Below, in pieces: positions 9,650 through 18,554 of a stretch of DNA of 24,789 bases. Source of the DNA: Pleurobrachia bachei (lineage: Eukaryota > Ctenophora > Tentaculata > Cydippida > Pleurobrachiidae); contig AVPN01000164.1 of assembly GCA_000695325.1 (NCBI GenBank), forward strand, positions 64,701 to 89,489, read 5' to 3'. A program made the position numbers and the translations under genes. The stretch's first letter is position 1, and every line of letters starts with the position of its first letter. The notes under the pieces were generated by a model. It was not told the origin of the DNA and ran no database searches. It saw only the letters and a list, made by a program, of their open reading frames with translations.

Positions 9650-12600
9650 CTAACTACCCTCTCCTCCTCCCTGGTTTCCCGGAATCCTATGTCGTGCCCT
9701 CTCCCTTTCAAGAACCTTTTTATTGTGTGCTCGTAACATCTCGTCTAGATATGGGTCAAAGTCATTATCATCATCGTCACCATTGTTCATTCCATGTGTC
9801 TCATATTGGTCTTCATCAATAGCTACAGCCTCAGGATCCTTCTCATCAAAGCGGCTAAAACTCCGAATAGGGGAGGGCGTCTCAATTGAGTGTCGAGGTT
9901 TGGCTCGAACTTGTGATGGGGGTGGGGCCTCGTTTATTATCGCCATTGTTCGACTGTTGACTGAAAACGCCTGGCTTTCTCGGAGTGTTTTAGTAGGTCG
10001 GACTGGCCGCATGACTGCCTCGCTTCCCTGCCTCGTCTGTCTCTTTGTGTTGTTTGTGGTGGGAGGCTGGGATGATTTACCCGGTTTGGCTACAACTGAT
10101 TTCCCCTTAGAATCAGGCACACCTGGTTTAGTTCCCGTCTTAGATCTGGTTGATTTCTGGATAGTTATACTACTCCCTGCTGCAGTGCGAGATGATGTTG
10201 CTGGTTTATTAGTGGGTGCTGCTGTTTTGGTTACAGTACCCCGGGTTGTTTGTTTCACTGGTTGAGGTGGGCCAGCAGGTCTAACAACTCCGCTACCAGG
10301 CCGACCCAAACGAGCTGACGATGGCCGGACCGGGGGAGCACTGCCACCTCCTCTGAAGGGTGGTCGGGTGGGTGGTGCTGAGGAGACTCTACGGGATGGG
10401 GGTGGTCGTGTTGTTGGAGGTGGGGCAGCAGTTGGTTTCTTGGTCGGACCTGATCCAGCACGAGATGATGTGGCGAAGGGAGGTTTACTGGGCAGAACAC
10501 TCCTCCGTGGAACTTTGTTTTTGAGGGCTGCCCCTGTTGTTGGGGGAGGTTTCTTGGTTGGTTTGGTGTTCTCCTTCTCTGCCTTACATGGCACCACTTT
10601 ATCCACTTTGGCAGGGGCTTTATCTGCCTTGATAGGGAATTTATCGACCTTGTTTGGGACTGATACTGCCTTGATAGGGACTGATACTTTGTCTGCTTTG
10701 GCCAAGTTATCTGTCCCTGCTTTTCCTTTCTCTGCACCAACAAGTTTCACTGGTACAGGCACCTTTCTAGAATTCACTCCTCTACTCTTCTCCTCAGTTG
10801 TTTTAGGGGTAGTCTTGCAGGAATCAGGTTGTTCCTCATCCAGTTCAGAGATAACCGACTGTTTGTCTTCCTGGGGTGAGATAAGTCTGAATTTAGAATT
10901 CTTCTTGGCTGCTGCCAGCAATGGTAAACAACTGACCCTCTTGTTCGGTTTCTTCTTTTTATTGTGTGCTCGTAACATCTCGTCTAGATATGGGTCAAAG
11001 TCATCATCATCGTCACCATTGTTCATTCCAACAGACTCATATTGGTCTTCATCAATAGCCACAGCCTCGGGATCCTTCTCGTCAAAGCGGCTAAAACTCC
11101 GAATAGGGGAGGGTGTCTCAATTGAGTGTCGAGGTTTGGCTCGAACTTGTGATGGGGGTGGGGCCTCGTTTATTATCGCCATTGTTCGACTGTTGACTGA
11201 AAACGCCTGGCTTTCTCGGAGTGTTTTAGTAGGTCGGACTGGCCGCATGACTGCCTCGCTTCCCTGCCTCGTCTGTCTCTTTGTGTTGTTTGTGGTGGGA
11301 GGCTGGGATGATTTACCCGGTTTGGCTACAACTGATTTCCCCTTAGAATCAGGCACACCTGGTTTAGTTCCCGTCTTAGATCTGGTTGATTTCTGGATAG
11401 TTATACTACTCCCTGCTGCAGTGCGAGATGATGTTGCTGGTTTATTAGTGGGTGCTGCTGTTTTGGTTACAGTACCCCGGGTTGTTTGTTTCACTGGTTG
11501 AGGTGGGCCAGCAGGTCTAACAACTCCGCTACCAGGCCGACCCAAACGAGCTGACGATGGCCGGACCGGGGGAGCACTGCCACCTCCTCTGAAGGGTGGT
11601 CGGGTGGGTGGTGCTGAGGAGACTCTACGGGATGGGGGTGGTCGTGTTGTTGGAGGTGGGGCAGCAGTTGGTTTCTTGGTCGGACCTGATCCAGCACGAG
11701 ATGATGTGGCGAAGGGAGGTTTACTGGGCAGAACACTCCTCCGTGGAACTTTGTTTTTGAGGGCTGCCCCTGTTGTTGGGGGAGGTTTCTTGGTTGGTTT
11801 GGTGTTCTCCTTCTCTGCCTTACATGGCACCACTTTATCCACTTTGGCAGGGGCTTTATCTGCCTTGATAGGGAATTTATCGACCTTGTTTGGGACTGAT
11901 ACTGCCTTGATAGGGACTGATACTTTGTCTGCTTTGGCCAAGTTATCTGTCCCTGCTTTTCCTTTCTCTGCACCAACAAGTTTCACTGGTACAGGCACCT
12001 TTCTAGAATTCACTCCTCTACTCTTCTCCTCAGTTGTTTTAGGGGTAGTCTTGCAGGAATCAGGTTGTTCCTCATCCAGTTCAGAGATAACCGACTGTTT
12101 GTCTTCCTGGGGTGAGATAAGTCTGAATTTAGAATTCTTCTTGGCTGCTGCCAGCAATGGTAAACAACTGACCCTCTTGTTTGGTTTCTTAACAGGGGGT
12201 ACTGCAGTTTCAGTGGTAACTACAGGAACACTGGCTGGTTTCTTAGTTGCTTGTTCATGTTGTTGTTTCAGGATCCGTTCATTGTGTTCCCTCAGCATCT
12301 TATCAACCTCATCCTCGATTCCCTCATCATCAAACACCAACTTGGTCCTCTTCAAATCCACCCTCTCAGATGCCGTACAGACACTCTTACGTGGTCGTAC
12401 TGTCGGGGTTTTCTGGACCGATGTTAGGAAGTCATCTCCGTCATCGGCAGATTGTTTCTCACGACGTTCGTCAGCCTCGATCATCCATTTTGGGGTTTGG
12501 AGGTGCGGGTGGATGGACTGGAACCACTTCTCGTTCTCCTCACTGAAAATAGGAAACAAGATCAAATGTTATGTTCATAAACATTAAAATTAAAATCAAA

Positions 12601-12793
12601 ACTTGATGTTATACGTAGTGGGAGTTGTTATGTTCTAACCTTCCTTTACGTGCGTGGCACAGTGAAAAAGGGTCGAGCAAGTGAAATAGGGAATTCAATT
12701 TATTTTGAGTGAAACCTACCTATCAACGTAACCAAAGTCATCGCAGTTGAATTCATATCGCTGTGGTATATCGAACTCGAACGACAGTGTCAT
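9650..12793 (-). CDS. TPX2-like Aurora A activator with internally duplicated disordered body
   Basis: Two coding exons, 12720-12793 and 9650-12542, joined in phase, give 988 aa. The first 32 residues match the Aurora A-binding region of TPX2: F5-x-F7-D8-x-P10, Y13 and F15, then W31-F32 across the splice junction, lining up with human Y8, Y10, D11, P13, F16, F19, W34 and F35. TPX2 activates Aurora A on spindle microtubules. The rest is basic, Pro/Lys/Ser/Thr-rich and disordered, with repeated short elements of the type DEMLRAHNKK and a block KRVSCLPLLAAAKK. I see no typical C-terminal TPX2 domain, so in layout it resembles the reduced nematode TPXL-1. Residues of about 143-554 and 555-967 are near-identical copies; without the duplication the protein would be about 576 aa. 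The ATG has an acceptor-like TTTTAG 7 nt before it, and the upstream 122-aa gene ends 191 bp before this ATG. Confidence 0.75.
9716..10954. repeat. Direct repeat 2, left copy (1239 bp)
   Basis: Head to tail with 10955-12190, wholly inside coding sequence, and a multiple of three long. Differences from the other copy cluster in the first ~170 bp (a 3-bp indel, a TGTGT/ACAGA change near 9795, and several single changes to about 9880). There is one more at 10946. The remaining kilobase looks identical. Confidence 0.95.
10955..12190. repeat. Direct repeat 2, right copy (1236 bp)
   Basis: Second copy of the TPX2-like coding block, 412 codons. It encodes the first of the two protein copies because the gene is on the minus strand. 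There is no spacer between the copies. Confidence 0.95.
12651..12690 (+). repeat. Dispersed repeat copy in the TPX2-like intron
   Basis: Core GGCACAGTGAAAAAGGGTCG followed by AGCAAGTGAAA, matching the element at 13331-13370. Both share an upstream segment with TTATGTTCTAACC / TCATGTTGTAACC and CTTTAC. Confidence 0.6.
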
Positions 12794-12983
12794 CAGAGGA
12801 CTAAAAGTAAATAGGGGGAATTTTGAGGTAATTAGAGGTTAATTGGAGATTAATGGGGGAGGGATATTTTGTTACAAGTAATGTAACTCACGTGTTTCAA
12901 TTTAGTGATCTACAAAACAGTTCAAACAAAAAGAACTCATAATATTGTTACAATAACTTATTGTCTCTTTATCTCAATTCATT

Positions 12984-13484
12984 TCAGTGGTGACCATGTC
13001 CATCATCACCACTCAACAGGGGCAGCTCCTTCTCTTTATTGGCCTCAAAATGGAACTCAGTGGGATCAACAAACTTTCCATCGTGATCCAACTCTCCAAA
13101 GATTTCCCTGTATTTTTGTCGCAGGGGCAGGGGGAACTCGTAGGTCCTTCTCACCTCCTCAGTGGGGTATTCGTCAAATGTGTGCGAGAATTTTCGAGTT
13201 ATGAGCTCTGTCAGTAGGATACCTCCTCCGAAAATTGCGGTATACGCCTTGAGAGTGCCCCTGTAGGGAATAGTTTGTCATGTTGTAACCCTGCTTTACA
13301 TTTGTAAACGATGTTTTGCCTATTTTGACATGTTTGGCGCGGTGAAACAGGGCCGAACAAGGCAAAGGATAGTAATCCGATGAAATACTTACCACCTATA
13401 TTTCACGGGATCAGAAACGTGCCACCAGGAGCCCCACATGGACTGCATGAAGTACGGGTAACGCTGCCTTGGCATCGGACCCAT
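12984..13484 (-). CDS. Small single-pass membrane protein of unknown function (122 aa)
   Basis: Two exons, 13393-13484 and 12984-13260, joined in phase through a Trp codon. The N-terminal half is aromatic (QRYPYFMQSMWGSWW). One likely membrane span follows (AYTAIFGGGILLTEL), then a charged tail with a YPTEEVRR segment and a C-terminus DDGHGHH. The size, single span, aromatic N-terminus and His-ended tail resemble small accessory subunits of mitochondrial inner-membrane complexes, but I cannot match it to a named one, so this is only a suggestion. The chosen ATG lies 8 nt after an acceptor-like TTTAG. The intron is mostly occupied by a dispersed repeat copy. The stop is 191 bp before the ATG of the TPX2-like gene. 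Confidence 0.65.
13280..13375 (+). repeat. Dispersed repeat copy filling the intron of the 122-aa gene
   Basis: It runs from TCATGTTGTAACCCTGCTTT to GGGCCGAACAAGGCAAAG. Related cores lie at about 8-40 (reverse), 4581-4610 and 12651-12690, and a partial left end lies near 21990-22015. It occupies most of a 132-bp intron, so it was probably tolerated there or created by insertion. Confidence 0.6.
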
Positions 13485-14204
13485 GATCTTGCCTAAATAT
13501 TAAGAAACTAAATTAGTAAATGTAATTAGTAAATGTACAGTTTTTCTTGAAAAGTATGCACAATAGCAGACGATGTTTGATACAAACAATCGTCTGCATC
13601 ATTTGTAAATGTCACAAGAGACACACCAAACTGCGAATTTGGTCGAAATTCTTAAAAACGGCCATCTTGAAAAAACGACGCGATTCTCGCAAAAAGGCGC
13701 GCGCCTTTTGAATTCACGCGAAATTTATGCGGCGTATAAATGTTCCATATTTCGCGCAATACTTCCTACTTGAAGTCAAGAGCATTTGCATTTGGCGAAA
13801 ATAGAGAAACACTGGGTTTATTATCTGGAAACAAATTGAATATTGACATTTGAGAAACTAACTGGTTATTATAGTGGATAACTATTTACTATTGTGATAT
13901 AGCAATGGACATTAAATATACAAACGATATAAAAAATGGCAAATACACAGAAATATTTTAATTCTCGCGATGATAATATTTATATCACATAAAATTTATT
14001 TCACGATGAGTATGAACTTCTATGACCAAACCATAAACTCTCAAATGTCTCGTTAATTATAATAGTGTAGGATTTGTGAATCATAATCATAATGTTTTAC
14101 ACATGAAACTAATTAACACAAGTATAGTTATACCATGCAATAGTAAGTTACCATGGTAACCCAGTTACCATGTAATGGTTACCATGGTAACACAGTTCGA
14201 TACT
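13485..14204. promoter_or_regulatory. Upstream region of the 122-aa/TPX2-like pair with GC palindrome and E2F-like site
   Basis: This 720-bp gap holds no gene. A CpG-rich patch at about 13670-13760 contains the perfect 18-bp palindrome AAAAGGCGCGCGCCTTTT (13692-13709) and TTTCGCGC (13750-13757), which fits the E2F consensus TTTSGCGC. Two RFX-type X-boxes lie at its right end. The CpG patch stands out from AT-rich surroundings and lies 190-270 bp upstream of the ATG, so it is a plausible promoter. Confidence 0.45.
14147..14191. promoter_or_regulatory. Two perfect RFX X-box palindromes plus a half site
   Basis: GTTACCATGGTAAC occurs at 14147-14160 and again at 14178-14191, with a third, incomplete GTTACCATG at 14164-14172. 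This is the symmetric X-box form bound by RFX transcription factors. It lies just downstream of the NT5C2 stop codon and about 670 bp upstream of the 122-aa gene. It could equally be a simple palindromic repeat. Confidence 0.5.
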
Positions 14205-14829
14205 CTACTGTCCATCTATCGTATCCTGATGGTCCTGGGCAACTGTGGCCTCATGAGGGAGCAGCTTAGGAGGACTCCAGAATTGATGTTTTAGAGAGTA
14301 ATTTAGGAGGTTGTTTATACTGCTCGAGTAAACGTCTGCGTAGCGATCCATCTGAGAAATGGGGTTAGTGAGTAATGGTGTTAGTATTATTTCTTATGAA
14401 TCGTAACCCGTTTTAATTCTCGTGGTATGAAATCACTAAACTAAAGAGCTGCTGCATTGGTCCACTCTTGCTATGTTATACCTGGTTGGCGAAGGAAGAG
14501 AGACGACCACCCTTTCTAAACATACTCCCAAAGTAGGGATTATACTTGGCATCTATCTGGTCAACTACCTGAGGAGGATGGATATATTTATAAAGGAGCA
14601 AGCTCGGCAATGGACAATTTCCATCACCAACAGTTCTTTTCAGGGCCTCTTTTTGTAAGAAATCAGAGTATGGAGCTCTGATCTAGATCTCATGCCACCT
14701 CGGTAACGTACCAATTTTCTTTCCTTATCCAATTTCCTGATCACATTGTTATCTGGACAGCTCTGAGCCTGTAGTTCACCCAGCCGCTTCTCCAGGTTGT
14801 GGTGCTCCTCAAATAGCTCGTGTTCACTG

Positions 14830-14873
<44 letters not shown>

Positions 14874-17800
14874 ACAACAAGACATACAGAGACTGATCCT
14901 CGTTTCTAACATACCTAGTCCAGACATCGAGTTCATGTTTCAGCTCAGGCACGACAAGGAACGTTTTCCAGCCGTTTGTCTTTTTAGACCTCACCACATC
15001 TCCATAGATATGATCCCCAAAGTAGAGAATATCTGGTCCTTCTGCTCCAGTCATCTAAAATAACAACAGAGTGTTTGATAATTCTATCTAGTCTCTGTTT
15101 GTGGGGTTCTTAGAAGAACAATCGAGTATAGTTTCTAGACTCTGCAGCTGATGGGGCAATTTTACCTGACAAAACTGATCGCAGTTTCCCCCACTGTAGA
15201 TTTCCCCCTTAACCATGGTGGGGTTTCTATAGAGACCTATATTTGCAGCTCCCGTTTGCTGGTTTATCAACCTAGAGAGGGAGAGAGTTTGTATTCAATT
15301 GAGTGTTTCATTCTTGTTTGTTTAAAAAGTTAAAATAAAAGGTGCCCTAAGTGGTAAAGAAATGACCCCTTACATTATATCAGCTGTTACCTGAGAGGAG
15401 TGCCCTGTTGAAAGAAGGCAGGTTTACATGCCTTCACCACCACAGTATCAAAATACTCTTGCCACTTCTCATCCAGGATGTGCTTCATTACAGTATTGGT
15501 GAAGGTGAAGGGAGAGTTGGTCAACATAAACACTTTCTTGTCTGAAAAGAGGAGGGTGGTCTGTCAGAGCATTGGCCTAAGCCTATTCTCATTTCTCGGA
15601 CCGAGCGAAAACTGTGGTCGGAGCATTGGTCTGACAGAGGGTCAATGGAACAATGGCATCCATGAAACGGGCCCTTCTTAGTTTCATAACCCCATCATGG
15701 CTTACCATTCTCTCTGAGGTAGTTAAGGAACTTGGGTAGCAGAGGGTTCTTATTGATGAACTGTTCCGGATGTGTCATGATGTTTTTATGGAGTGGACCA
15801 CGGGCGTGAATCATCTCAAATACATGCCGCACGTCAGACCATACCGTACAGTAGGTGATCTGGAATAGGGGGATATAGTGATTAGGGGATGGGAAAGCTT
15901 TTGTTCTGTCGTCCCCAAAGGGTTTAAAACTTAAACTGATAAATATCAGTTAATTACAGTATTTTTCTACTGGTTCAATTACCTCAAGGTTGGTGGCCTG
16001 ATCAAAGTATCCATCAGCAGATTTGGAGTACTGGGGTGATTTCTCCAGCCAATCTATCAATATACTTGTCACAAAGATCTGGAAGGAAAGATCAATTAAT
16101 CAACTAATTAACTTATTAACTGCTATTTATTAGAGTTCATCTAACCCACCAACACACATCAAAAAACTGTCAGTTGAATTCCATAGTCTGACATACCTTG
16201 GGTGTATCAAAGAGAGTGTCAAACTGCTGCAGGAATCTGGCGTCACCGTTCTCCATCTTTTCAAACAACTTACAAAACTTGGTCGGATACTCTTCCCTGA
16301 TTTCATTTCTAGTAAACTTTCGTGTTCCTAAATCGGGGCGAATTAAAAATTAGTTATTTAAAATTGACAAGATTCCCGTTCTACACCTAACTTTCACGGC
16401 CTGATCTCTGGGAAATCCTCCGTGAGATCTCCAGGTGATACAAGGGAGGACATTAAAAACATGTCATTTGAAGGTACCTTTACATGCCGTGAGAACGAGA
16501 CCGTGAAGATCAAGTTTTAGGAAAGTTCCTAGCTTCTTATCGAAGATAAGTCCCCGAACTGCAAAGTCAGTAAGGTATTTGGTGTCTTTCAGCTCCTTCG
16601 GGTAGCCCAACTCAACTAACTTTTCAACTGAGAAAGGAAGAAATAACAGAGGCCATCACTACAACCGGTTTGACAACTTCTGGTGGATCTTCTAGCTCTT
16701 CCGCTGGATCTTCCGGTTCGACGGCCTATACCACTTCGACCGGCTCAACTTCTACAGGGGCAACATCTCCAGCCGCGTCTTCCACTGCTGCAACCACCGT
16801 TAAGATAACCACTCCAAAGATAACCACTCCAAAGATAACCACTCCAAAGATAACAACTCCAAAGAGAGCATTGGCCTAAGCCTATTCTCATTTCTCGGAC
16901 CGAGCGAAAACTGTGGTCGGAGCATTGGTCTGACAGAGGGTCAATGGAACAATGGCATCCATGAAACGGGCCCTTCTTAGTTTCATAACCCCATCATGGC
17001 TTACCATTCTCTCTGAGGTAGTTAAGGAACTTGGGTAGCAGAGGGTTCTTATTGATGAACTGTTCCGGATGTGTCATGATGTTTTTATGGAGTGGACCAC
17101 GGGCGTGAATCATCTCAAATACATGCCGCACGTCAGACCATACCGTACAGTAGGTGATCTGGAATAGGGGGATATAGTGATTAGGGGATGGGAAAGCTTT
17201 TGTTCTGTCGTCCCCAAAGGGTTTAAAACAGGTTTAAAACTTAAACTGATAAATATCAGTTAATTACAGTATTTTTCTACTGGTTCAATTACCTCAAGGT
17301 TGGTGGCCTGATCAAAGTATCCATCAGCAGATTTGGAGTACTGGGGTGATTTCTCCAGCCAATCTATCAATATACTTGTCACAAAGATCTGGAAGGAAAG
17401 ATCAATTAATCAACTAATTAACTTATTAACTGCTATTTATTAGAGTTCATCTAACCCACCAACACACATCAAAAAACTGTCAGTTGAATTCCATAGTCTG
17501 ACATACCTTGGGTGTATCAAAGAGAGTGTCAAACTGCTGCAGGAATCTGGCGTCACCGTTCTCCATCTTTTCAAACAACTTACAAAACTTGGTCGGATAC
17601 TCTTCCCTGATTTCATTTCTAGTAAACTTTCGTGTTCCTAAATCGGGGCGAATTAAAAATTAGTTATTTAAAATTGACAAGATTCCCGTTCTACACCTAA
17701 CTTTCACGGCCTGATCTCTGGGAAATCCTCCGTGAGATCTCCAGGTGATACAAGGGAGGACATTAAAAACATGTCATTTGAAGGTACCTTTACATGCCGT

Positions 17801-18278
17801 GAGAACGAGACCGTGAAGATCAAGTTTTAGGAAAGTTCCTAGCTTCTTATCGAAGATAAGTCCCCGAACTGCAAAGTCAGTAAGGTATTTGGTGTCTTTC
17901 AGCTCCTTCGGGTAGCCCAACTCAACTAACTTTTCAACTGAGAAAGGAAGAAATTGGAGGCATTAAAATATTTTCCGGGAAGGATAACAATTAAGTAATT
18001 TCTTTCGTTAGTGTAGTTTTCTTGGATCCAAAATCCTGATAAAACTTACACGCGTATTTAGCAGTTTCCGCTTCCATATAAGGTGTACAATACTCTGCAA
18101 TGGTGTAATCCATATCAAACCCATAATACTGAATAGTCTCCAAACTCAGACTCCTGTTAACAAAAAGTCGGAGGGTTGGGTCTCTTCTGTTGGAAGAGAG
18201 TTCCTCGCAGTCTGGGATGTCTGAGGATAGTCCCCATACTTTGGAGAGATGTGGCTTAATGACCTGGTCTTCTTCCAT
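14205..18278 (-). CDS. NT5C2: Cytosolic purine 5'-nucleotidase (NT5C2/cN-II) with exons 2-5 duplicated
   Basis: A cytosolic HAD-family enzyme that dephosphorylates IMP and GMP. With one set of exons 2-5 the phases close perfectly: 18050-18278, 17788-17937, 17507-17637, 17293-17388, 17005-17158, 15391-15541, 15166-15271, 14915-15054, 14712-14826, 14482-14568, 14205-14351, giving 501 aa. Landmarks: [12 protein letters not shown] then GFDMDYT (catalytic Asp55 and Asp57), MLTNSP (motif II), and [12 protein letters not shown] (motif IV, Asp353). The C-terminus [16 protein letters not shown] matches the family, but the acidic tail of the human enzyme (561 aa) is missing. A second copy of exons 2-5 lies at 16478-16627, 16197-16327, 15983-16078 and 15706-15859. 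These sum to 531 nt, so including both copies keeps frame (678 aa) but repeats 177 residues inside the HAD core. The ATG is 2 nt after an acceptor-like AATTAG. Confidence 0.92.
14832..14870. repeat. (CT)n microsatellite at an NT5C2 3' splice site
   Basis: CT repeat on the plus strand, therefore GA on the transcribed strand. It ends 3-6 nt before the CAG acceptor of the exon 14712-14826, inside an 88-bp intron (14827-14914). Confidence 0.95.
15561..15637. mobile_element. 77-bp TIR element related to the one at 2594
   Basis: It starts CTGTCAGAGCATTGGCC and ends GGTCTGACAG. It is colinear with the reverse complement of the element at 2594-2678, including the GACCACAGT and ATTCTC blocks. It sits in the NT5C2 intron between exons 5 and 6. 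The flanks share only AGGGT, so any target duplication has decayed. The left edge of direct repeat 3 falls inside it. Confidence 0.65.
15566..16644. repeat. Direct repeat 3, left copy (1079 bp)
   Basis: Copy of 16865-17954, with NT5C2 exons 2-5 and their introns. The only difference I see is an 11-bp short duplication (CAGGTTTAAAA type) present in the other copy near 17230. Confidence 0.95.
16645..16864 (+). other. 220-bp insert with a mucin-like Ser/Thr-rich open frame
   Basis: The insert separates the two copies of direct repeat 3. Its plus strand is open throughout: a stretch rich in Ser, Thr, Gly and Ala ([14 protein letters not shown] type), then four KITTP units from a 15-bp tandem repeat at about 16800-16864. 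The opposite strand belongs to an NT5C2 intron. The codons are varied (TCT, TCC, TCG, ACT, ACC), unlike a simple microsatellite, so this looks like a piece of a real secreted or mucin-like exon placed here. No start, stop or splice context supports expression at this site. Confidence 0.6.
16865..17954. repeat. Direct repeat 3, right copy (1090 bp)
   Basis: Second copy of NT5C2 exons 2-5. It begins inside a copy of the TIR element (lacking its first five bases) and ends at AGAAAGGAAGAAAT. NT5C2 exon 1 is directly upstream on the minus strand. Confidence 0.95.
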
Positions 18279-18430
18279 TGCTAATTGGTTAGTGGGTTAA
18301 TTAGCAGTAAGATAGAGGTGATTGGGGAGGCAGAATAGGGAACGTATCGGGAGGTCAATAAACAATAAAGTTAGATCTATAAAAGGATGTAAAAAATGTT
18401 GGTGCTATAAGTTAATTAAAATGCCATCTC

Positions 18431-18540
18431 ATAGGAACCGAACGACACAAGTTAACAACCAATCAGAACTCGTCATTTAGGTCACGTGATTGGTTATCAG
18501 CCAATCAGGGACCAGTATTTCCTGATTCGATCGGTTCCTG
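18431..18540. promoter_or_regulatory. Probable NT5C2 promoter with CCAAT boxes and E-box
   Basis: In the 276-bp gap between neuroguidin and NT5C2 there are CCAATCAG at 18459-18466 and 18501-18508, an inverted ATTGG at 18489-18493, and GTCACGTGAT at 18481-18490. The block is bounded by the 9-bp inverted repeat AGGAACCGA / TCGGTTCCT. CCAAT boxes (NF-Y) and a GTCACGTGA E-box are common core promoter elements. This suggests NT5C2 has its own promoter rather than depending on neuroguidin transcription. Confidence 0.5.
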
Positions 18541-18554
18541 CCATCTAATCAGCT

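Noticed and set aside
10255-11979. Pair of 162-aa minus-strand frames
   Set aside because: Shifted-frame shadows inside both copies of the TPX2-like body.
9723-12587. Long plus-strand frames (up to 377 aa) opposite the TPX2-like exon
   Set aside because: Open only because the minus strand is GC-biased, low-complexity coding sequence; the minus frame has family motifs and splice sites.
14640-15054. Arg-Glu repeat protein extension at the NT5C2 exon near 14870
   Set aside because: It is the GA-repeat intron read through; the correct splice restores the NT5C2 frame.
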